A stretch of DNA of 52,175 nucleotides from Anaerolineae bacterium (GTDB lineage: Bacteria > Chloroflexota > Anaerolineae > JAAYZQ01), in NCBI GenBank assembly GCA_023544525.1, contig JAMJFU010000004.1:1-52175 (forward strand), in the 5' to 3' direction. The position numbers were made by a program, and so were the translations under genes. Numbering within the stretch: the first letter of the stretch is position 1; every line of letters begins with the position of its first letter. Shown piece by piece: positions 47,549 to 52,175 of this stretch. The notes beneath the pieces were generated by a model. The model had not been told where the DNA came from. It saw only the letters and a program-made list of their open reading frames with translations, and did not search any database.

Positions 47549-50209
47549 TTGACCGAGATCATCAAGATCCAAGCTGACTTGTTGCTACCCAGCGGCAACG
47601 ATTGTGAGCCCTGCCTGGAACGCCTGCGAGACCGGATCCAGGCATTCGGGGGTATCGATCTTGCCCACATAGAGCGCGAAGACGATACCACCCGTCTGTG
47701 CGTGCATTACGATCCCGGCTCGCTTGCAGTCGATTATGTACGGGCCATGGCCACGGAGGAGGGCGCTCTCCTGGAGTCCAGGTATCGACACGAGACGCTG
47801 CCAGTGGAAGGCATGGATTGTGCCGACTGTGCCCGCACGCTGGAGAGCGGGGTCGGGCGCATGGATGGTGTTTTATGGACATCGGCCAACTTTGCTGGTT
47901 CCACGTTGGCTGTCGAGTACGACACTGAGCGGATCGGGCGGCCAGCCATCCTGTCCCGGGTGCGTGCCTTGGGCTACGATGTAAGTGCCTTGCCAGGCGG
48001 CGGGTCTGGGGACCAGGCTACGACCGAGATGGTCTTTGATGTGGAAGGCATGGACTGCGCAGACTGTGCCCTGCATCTTGAGGAGGCTCTGCGCCACACC
48101 GGGGGCATTGCCCAGGTCAGTGTTGACTTTTCGCTCGCCCGGCTGCAGGTGGTGCCCCAGGACGGTTCTCAGGTCGAGACAGAGATTGAGCGGGTGGCGC
48201 GGGAGATGGGCTACGCCGTCCGGAACCGGGGGCGACCAGAGCCGGTCGAGGGCAGGTCTGGCTGGCGTGACTGGCTGTGGCGCCATCGCCGTGACATCAG
48301 CATGGCCGGCTCCGGTTTGCTCATTGGGCTCGCGCTGCTGCTGCGGCTTTTCGGTGCGCCCGAGGTTGTCGTAGCCAGCGCCTTTGTGGGGGCGATCCTG
48401 GTGGGAGGCTTCTACATCGCCCGAGCGGGCTGGGCCGCATTACGCACCGCCCGTGCCCTGGACATGAACGCCCTGATGACGATTGCGGCGGTGGGAGCGG
48501 TCTTTGTCGGGGAATGGGCGGAAGGGGCTGTGGCCATGTTCCTCTTTGCCCTGGGCAATACCCTCGAGAGCTACACCATGGACCGCGCGCGGAACGCAAT
48601 CCGCAGCCTGATGGACCTGTCACCACGCCGGGCAACAGTGTTGCACGGTGACGTAGAAGAAGAGGTCCCTGTGGAAGAGCTGGGCATCGGCGACCGCATT
48701 CTGGTCCGGCCCGGCGAGCGGATCCCGATGGACGGCGTGGTGCTGGCCGGTGCGTCGGCGGTGAACCAGGCGCCCATCACCGGCGAAAGCGTGCCGGCTG
48801 AAAAAACATCCGGCAGCGAGGTCTATGCCGGGACGGTCAATGGCCAGGGAGCGCTGACGGTGCGTGTCAACCGCCTGGCTGCAGACACCACCATCTCGCG
48901 GATCATAAAAATGGTGGAGGAGGCGCAAGCGCAGAAAGCGCCATCTCAGCGTTTTGTGGACCGATTCGCCCGCGTGTACACGCCAGCGGTCATAGCCATT
49001 GCGGCCGGGATCGCGGTTCTTCCGCCGCTGATCGGCTGGCTGACCGGCGCCGGTGCGTTCCAGGACCTACTGGGGACGTGGATCTACCGGGCGCTGGTGT
49101 TGTTGGTCATTGCCTGTCCTTGTGCCCTGGTCATCTCCACGCCGGTCAGCATTGTCAGCGCCATTGCCAACGCCGCTCGCGCCGGTGTGCTGATCAAAGG
49201 TGGGACCTACCTCGAGTCGCTGGGTTCCCTCAGGGTGATCGCCTTTGACAAGACGGGCACGCTGACGGTTGGTGAGCCCCGTGTAGTGGACGTCCAGTGC
49301 ATCGACCACCCGGACGGTTTGCCCTGGACCGAATGCTCCGAGTGCAGACGTACCCTGGCCGAGGCAGCGGCTGTAGAGCGCCGCTCCGAGCATCCCCTGG
49401 CGCAGGCCATTGTGCAGGCTGCCGACGCCCAGGGCCTGACCGCCGGACTCCCTGCCGCTGAGGAGGTGCAAGCCCTCACGGGTCGAGGTGTGCGTGGGCG
49501 GGTGAATGGCCACGTGGTGACCATTGGCACGCACGACTTTATCCATGAGAGCCACCCGGAGTTGGTCGAAGGCCCATTGTGCCAAGCCGTACATCGCGCG
49601 CAGGCGAGCGGGCAGACGGCCATGGTTGTGCGTGATGACTGTTGTGGTGTATTGGGCTACATTGCCGTGGCTGATACGCTGCGACCTTGTGTGCCTTCGG
49701 TCATTTCGGCGCTCAAGGAGGTGGGCATCGACCAAACGGTCATGCTTACGGGTGATAATGAGGCCACCGCTCAGGCCGTCGGCAAAGCTGCCGGCGTGGA
49801 TGCCCTGCAGGCTGACCTGTTGCCTCAGCAGAAGGTGGCAGCGATCGAGCGGCTGTTGGAACGGTACGGGGCTGTGGCCATGGTCGGCGATGGCGTCAAC
49901 GATGCTCCGGCCCTGGCCCGGGCCACGGTGGGCATTGCCATGGGTGCAGCAGGGACCGATACGGCCCTGGAAACCGCCGATGTGGCGCTCATGGCCGACG
50001 ACCTGACCAAGCTACCATTCGCCGTCCGGCTCAGCCGCCGCTCGCGGAAGATCATCCAGCAGAACGTCGCGCTGTCTTTGGGCATCAAGGCCGTGTTCCT
50101 GGCACTTGCCCTGGCCGGGGTTGCCACCCTGTGGATGGCGGTCTTTGCCGACATGGGCGCTTCGCTCATTGTGACCTTTAACGGGATGCGGCTGCTGCGG
50201 CAGCGCTAG
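47549..50209 (+). CDS. cadA: Heavy-metal-translocating P1B-type ATPase (Cd/Zn/Pb type)
   Basis: 886 residues from a TTG start with GGAGGAT upstream; no better start is visible. Two intact HMA domains carry GMDCADC (C91/C94 and C170/C173). A third, degenerate one at the N-terminus has GNDCEPC (C19, C22). Membrane helices begin near 250. The transmembrane metal site is ACPCA (CPC 523-525), the phosphorylated aspartate is D567 in DKTGT, and the N-domain SEHPLA and hinge MLTGDN and GDGVNDAP are present. It exports divalent soft metals. Two in-frame PEPVEG/HPELVEG segments are remnants of an interspersed repeat. Confidence 0.95.
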   Translation: MTEIIKIQADLLLPSGNDCEPCLERLRDRIQAFGGIDLAHIEREDDTTRLCVHYDPGSLAVDYVRAMATEEGALLESRYRHETLPVEGMDCADCARTLESGVGRMDGVLWTSANFAGSTLAVEYDTERIGRPAILSRVRALGYDVSALPGGGSGDQATTEMVFDVEGMDCADCALHLEEALRHTGGIAQVSVDFSLARLQVVPQDGSQVETEIERVAREMGYAVRNRGRPEPVEGRSGWRDWLWRHRRDISMAGSGLLIGLALLLRLFGAPEVVVASAFVGAILVGGFYIARAGWAALRTARALDMNALMTIAAVGAVFVGEWAEGAVAMFLFALGNTLESYTMDRARNAIRSLMDLSPRRATVLHGDVEEEVPVEELGIGDRILVRPGERIPMDGVVLAGASAVNQAPITGESVPAEKTSGSEVYAGTVNGQGALTVRVNRLAADTTISRIIKMVEEAQAQKAPSQRFVDRFARVYTPAVIAIAAGIAVLPPLIGWLTGAGAFQDLLGTWIYRALVLLVIACPCALVISTPVSIVSAIANAARAGVLIKGGTYLESLGSLRVIAFDKTGTLTVGEPRVVDVQCIDHPDGLPWTECSECRRTLAEAAAVERRSEHPLAQAIVQAADAQGLTAGLPAAEEVQALTGRGVRGRVNGHVVTIGTHDFIHESHPELVEGPLCQAVHRAQASGQTAMVVRDDCCGVLGYIAVADTLRPCVPSVISALKEVGIDQTVMLTGDNEATAQAVGKAAGVDALQADLLPQQKVAAIERLLERYGAVAMVGDGVNDAPALARATVGIAMGAAGTDTALETADVALMADDLTKLPFAVRLSRRSRKIIQQNVALSLGIKAVFLALALAGVATLWMAVFADMGASLIVTFNGMRLLRQR
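48236..48253 (+). repeat. In-frame PEPVEG repeat remnant in the metal ATPase gene
   Basis: The codons for PEPVEG (residues 230-235) match the translation of a short interspersed repeat (core of the type GAGCCGGTCGAGGGC) that is common in many environmental bacterial genomes. It lies in the linker between the second HMA domain and the first membrane helix. Confidence 0.6.
49553..49573 (+). repeat. In-frame HPELVEG repeat remnant in the metal ATPase gene
   Basis: The codons for HPELVEG (residues 669-675, GAGTTGGTCGAAGGC core) are a second copy of the same repeat type. It lies in a nucleotide-binding-domain loop, between GTHDFIHES and PLCQAVHRA. Confidence 0.65.
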
Positions 50210-50224
50210 TCACGCGGGGATGTG

Positions 50225-50259
50225 TGCACCAGGGCTGGTGCATCCAGAGCCCTGGTGCA
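50225..50259. terminator. 12-bp perfect hairpin after the metal ATPase
   Basis: TGCACCAGGGCT (50225-50236) pairs with AGCCCTGGTGCA (50248-50259), 11-nt loop, no T-tract. Probable 3' end structure of the ATPase mRNA. Confidence 0.6.
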
Positions 50260-50315
50260 GGTTCTACGGTATGTGGCTGGGTCAAACGTCGCGGGATCTG
50301 ATCGGGCGAGTTTGG

Positions 50316-50331
50316 GGGGGCAAGTGCCCCC
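50316..50331. terminator. Small hairpin after the zinc-ribbon cold-shock gene
   Basis: GGGGGC-AAGT-GCCCCC, 20 nt past the minus-strand stop at 50351. No T-tract on that strand. Confidence 0.35.
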
Positions 50332-50350
50332 TAACGGCGGGCACTACGAT

Positions 50351-50719
50351 CTAGTTCTCGTAAACCTCGACCTGGATGGCCTGCGGCCCTTTAGGCGTGT
50401 CCATTACCTCGAACAAGACCTCCTGTTCCTCTTCCAGAGGGGGTAGGTTCCCGTCTTCTGTCAGAGGTACACCACTGCGGTGGAAAAAGATCTCGTCGCC
50501 TGCGTCTGGGGCGATGAAACCGTAGCCCTTGGTCAGATCAAACCACTTGATTCTCCCGTGGAGCTTGCCGCCATAGCGGATCCGCTGGCGGCACCCCGGG
50601 CACATCTCTGGGGTGGTCACTTCGCCCTGCGTGTTGGCAAGTTTTCGCTGCTCCTCCACCGTAAAGATGAATTCCTTGCCGCATTCCGTGCAGGTAACCA
50701 GTGTGTCTCGAAAGTTCAT
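50351..50719 (-). CDS. Zinc-ribbon plus cold-shock domain protein
   Basis: 122 residues. The N-terminal part (1-50) is a zinc ribbon of the trcl type: TCTECGKEF (C10, C13) and MCPGCRQR (C40, C43). The cold-shock domain (about 53-120) has RNP1 KGYGFI (64-69) and RNP2 IFFHRS (77-82), so it should bind single-stranded RNA or DNA. The fused arrangement is seen in Chloroflexota and some other phyla, in place of a free CspA. AAAGGAG lies 12 nt before the ATG. It has its own promoter. Confidence 0.9.
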   Translation of the reverse strand: MNFRDTLVTCTECGKEFIFTVEEQRKLANTQGEVTTPEMCPGCRQRIRYGGKLHGRIKWFDLTKGYGFIAPDAGDEIFFHRSGVPLTEDGNLPPLEEEQEVLFEVMDTPKGPQAIQVEVYEN

Positions 50720-50767
50720 GTCTTCTCTAACTCCTTTGGTCTAAGACCGGTGCGGTCCTGTTTCATA

Positions 50768-50796
50768 ACTATACGTCATTTCTCAGAGATTGTCAA
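50768..50796 (-). promoter_or_regulatory. Promoter of the zinc-ribbon cold-shock gene
   Basis: On the minus strand TTGACA (50791-50796) and TATAGT (50768-50773) are 17 bp apart. Confidence 0.85.
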
Positions 50797-50831
50797 ACAT
50801 ACGCAAAGGACCCTGTTCCCTGCAGCGCTTA

Positions 50832-50860
50832 TTGACATGCATCCTGTTCCATGTTATGCT
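50832..50860 (+). promoter_or_regulatory. Promoter of the 81-residue protein/DDAH-like unit
   Basis: TTGACA (50832-50837) and TATGCT (50855-50860) are 17 bp apart; it diverges from the cold-shock promoter. Confidence 0.8.
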
Positions 50861-50950
50861 GTCTCCACATCGGAAGGGAGGGGTTCGACCCTCGCGGCCC
50901 GGCCCCAGGATCACACGGCTATGAACGCAGCACAGAACTGGAGGTCCGCC

Positions 50951-51196
50951 ATGGAGCAGTACGAATACCGCGTATGCCAAGCCCAGCAGTCGCGGGTGAC
51001 CTTTGTCAATGGGCAGTGGGCAGGAGAGATCTCGCGCGACGATGCCGATGCCCCGACGGCTCTGAACTCCTGTCCAGAGGTGTGGGACTATCTGGACCAG
51101 GCTGGTGGTGAGGGTTGGGCCCTGGTGGCCGTCACCACCCGGATCGAGGCCGCGGAGCAGGTTGTTGACCTCCTCTACCTGAGGAAGAGATGCTGA
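50951..51196 (+). CDS. Small hypothetical protein (DUF4177-like)
   Basis: 81 residues from the ATG at 50951, with GGAGG upstream. The sequence starts EQYEYRVCQAQQSRVTFVNG and has the pattern of a strand, a tryptophan-containing helix (VWDYLDQAGGEGWALVAVT) and a final strand. It is similar in shape to DUF4177 proteins, which are small alpha/beta proteins with the Leu-x-x-x-Gly-x-x-Gly-Trp motif. No function is known. Its stop overlaps the start of the DDAH-like gene by 7 nt, so the two are translationally coupled. Confidence 0.8.
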   Translation: MEQYEYRVCQAQQSRVTFVNGQWAGEISRDDADAPTALNSCPEVWDYLDQAGGEGWALVAVTTRIEAAEQVVDLLYLRKRC

Positions 51197-51948
51197 CGGC
51201 CGTGGTGCGCCCTCCGGGCGATAGCTTTGCGCGAGCGATCAGCGCCCAAGAACCGCGCCCAACCATCAACCCGGACATGGCGCGACAGCAGCACGCTGTC
51301 TACCGGGCTGCCCTGCAGCAAGCCGGTGTGCGCTTGATCGAACTGCCCGCCGACGAGCAATATCCCGACGCCTGCTTTGTACAGGACACAGCGGTGATTT
51401 TTGAGGGGCTGGCCGTTGTTGCGCGTTTTGGCGTCGCGACTCGCCAGGGTGAACAGGCGGCGGTACGCCAGGCTCTGCAGGGGCACAAACGCCTCGCCGA
51501 GATCCGTGCGCCTGCCACTTTGGAGGGGGGCGATGTCCTGGCCATTGGCAGCAGGCTCTTTGTCGGGCTGTCGGCACGCACAGACCGGGGTGGTTTCGTC
51601 CAGGTTCGTGACCTGGTGGAACTGGAGGGGGGATCCGTCGAGCCCTTGGAGGTGCCTGAGGGCTTGCATCTACTGAGCGGCTGCACCTATCTGGGCCAGG
51701 GGGTGCTCTTGGCGACGGACCTGTACGCTGATCTGCCCGCCTTTGCTGGCTTGGACGTGGTCCGCGTGCCGGCGGAGGAGAGCTATGCGGCCAACGCGCT
51801 GGGTCTGGGCGAATATGTGCTCCTGCCTGAGGGTTATCCCCAAACCTCAGCCCGGATCCGCGAGCGGGGCTTAGAGACGCTCAGTGTGCCCCTCTATGAG
51901 TTTGCCAAGGCCGATGGTGGGGCCACTTGCCTGTCTCTGCTCTTCTGA
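51190..51948 (+). CDS. Dimethylargininase (DDAH)-like amidinotransferase-fold hydrolase
   Basis: 252 residues, the DDAH length. The family opens LTAVVRPPGDSFARAI. Active-site residues are D60 (YPDACFVQDTAV, with D66), E112 (LEGGDVL), H160 (LHLLSGCTYLG) and the nucleophile C247 in GGATCLSLLF at the C-terminus. DDAH releases citrulline and a methylamine from methylarginines. In bacteria the substrate may instead be arginine-like. The full active-site set is present, so activity is expected. It ends its transcription unit; a GC-rich imperfect repeat lies 60-80 nt downstream. Confidence 0.9.
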   Translation: MLTAVVRPPGDSFARAISAQEPRPTINPDMARQQHAVYRAALQQAGVRLIELPADEQYPDACFVQDTAVIFEGLAVVARFGVATRQGEQAAVRQALQGHKRLAEIRAPATLEGGDVLAIGSRLFVGLSARTDRGGFVQVRDLVELEGGSVEPLEVPEGLHLLSGCTYLGQGVLLATDLYADLPAFAGLDVVRVPAEESYAANALGLGEYVLLPEGYPQTSARIRERGLETLSVPLYEFAKADGGATCLSLLF

Positions 51949-52120
51949 CGGACAAACCGGTCGTCTCCGACACCAACGTCTTTGTGGACGCGGGCTCTAG
52001 TCCCCGGAATAGTCCGGCGAAAACCCGGGGAGCCGTGGAGCAGGGCAGGCTTCAGCATGTGTGGGAACTCCTGCTTATCCTCCCTAGATAGGTGGTCCTT
52101 CCGGTAGCCGGTCCATCTGT

Positions 52121-52150
52121 TTGACATTTCATCTGACAGTATGCTATACT
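52121..52150 (+). promoter_or_regulatory. Promoter reading off the right edge
   Basis: TTGACA (52121-52126) and TATACT (52145-52150) are 18 bp apart; its gene lies outside the window. The region 51949-52120 holds only a possible weak hairpin (CCCCGG 52002-52007 with CCGGGG 52025-52030). Confidence 0.7.
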
Positions 52151-52175
52151 CGTGGTGGCCATGGCTGTTTTTGGT

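Overview
The window is a GC-rich chromosomal segment with about 57 protein genes and two tRNA genes. No prophage, insertion sequence or CRISPR array is visible. Gene content points to a Chloroflexota bacterium, probably in or near Anaerolineae/Caldilineales. The evidence is the membrane glycosyltransferase with repeated beta-rich C-terminal modules, YfhO-type proteins, the zinc-ribbon/cold-shock fusion, DUF2089 and SHOCT-like proteins, and a lone CHAT-associated helical protein. This assignment is inference from family distribution, not a phylogeny. A four-subunit succinate dehydrogenase, MsrPQ, ferritin and thioredoxin reductase suggest a respiring, at least oxygen-tolerant cell. An aldehyde:ferredoxin oxidoreductase homologue adds a low-potential or anaerobic side.

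Layout. 1-12.7 kb: an envelope and polysaccharide region, mostly on the minus strand (GT39-like glycosyltransferase, two clan GH-A-like glycosidases, YfhO, DegT/DnrJ-type protein, BrkB/YihY, rhomboid protease). It is interrupted by a plus-strand phasin-phaR pair. 13-22 kb: plus-strand redox metabolism (trxB, DUF1858, Fe-alcohol dehydrogenase, AOR, patatin, then sdhCDAB). 22-28.7 kb: minus-strand ferritin, MscS, M50-like protease, metallophosphoesterase, EamA transporter, P-loop protein and SpoIIE-type phosphatase. 29-32 kb: an ECF sigma factor, DegV and small membrane protein operon, then fabH. 32.4-38.8 kb: minus-strand holin-like protein, two SHOCT-like proteins, MFS exporter and GNAT, then DUF2089 with a beta-solenoid protein. 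39-52 kb: tRNA-Gln and a CAT-anticodon tRNA, HNH nuclease, RpiR regulator, DUF3795, a two-component system followed by msrPQ, rplI, a CadC-like repressor with a heavy-metal ATPase, the zinc-ribbon cold-shock protein, and a DDAH-like hydrolase.

Functional links visible in the order of genes: PhaR probably regulates the phasin promoter, which carries a 12-bp inverted repeat. The response regulator and histidine kinase sit directly upstream of msrPQ, as expected for an oxidative-damage sensor. The ArsR/CadC-like repressor has its own operator and precedes a CPC-type metal ATPase. MscS, M50-like protease and phosphoesterase form one tight unit.

The most unusual locus is 32.9-38.8 kb. Four proteins there carry the same short SHOCT-like helical hairpin. 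One of them joins it to a nine-rung beta-solenoid with 17-18 residue periodicity, followed by a long charged coiled coil. Promoters are easy to read: many genes have a TTGNNN-17-TATAAT-like pair with exactly 17 bp spacing.
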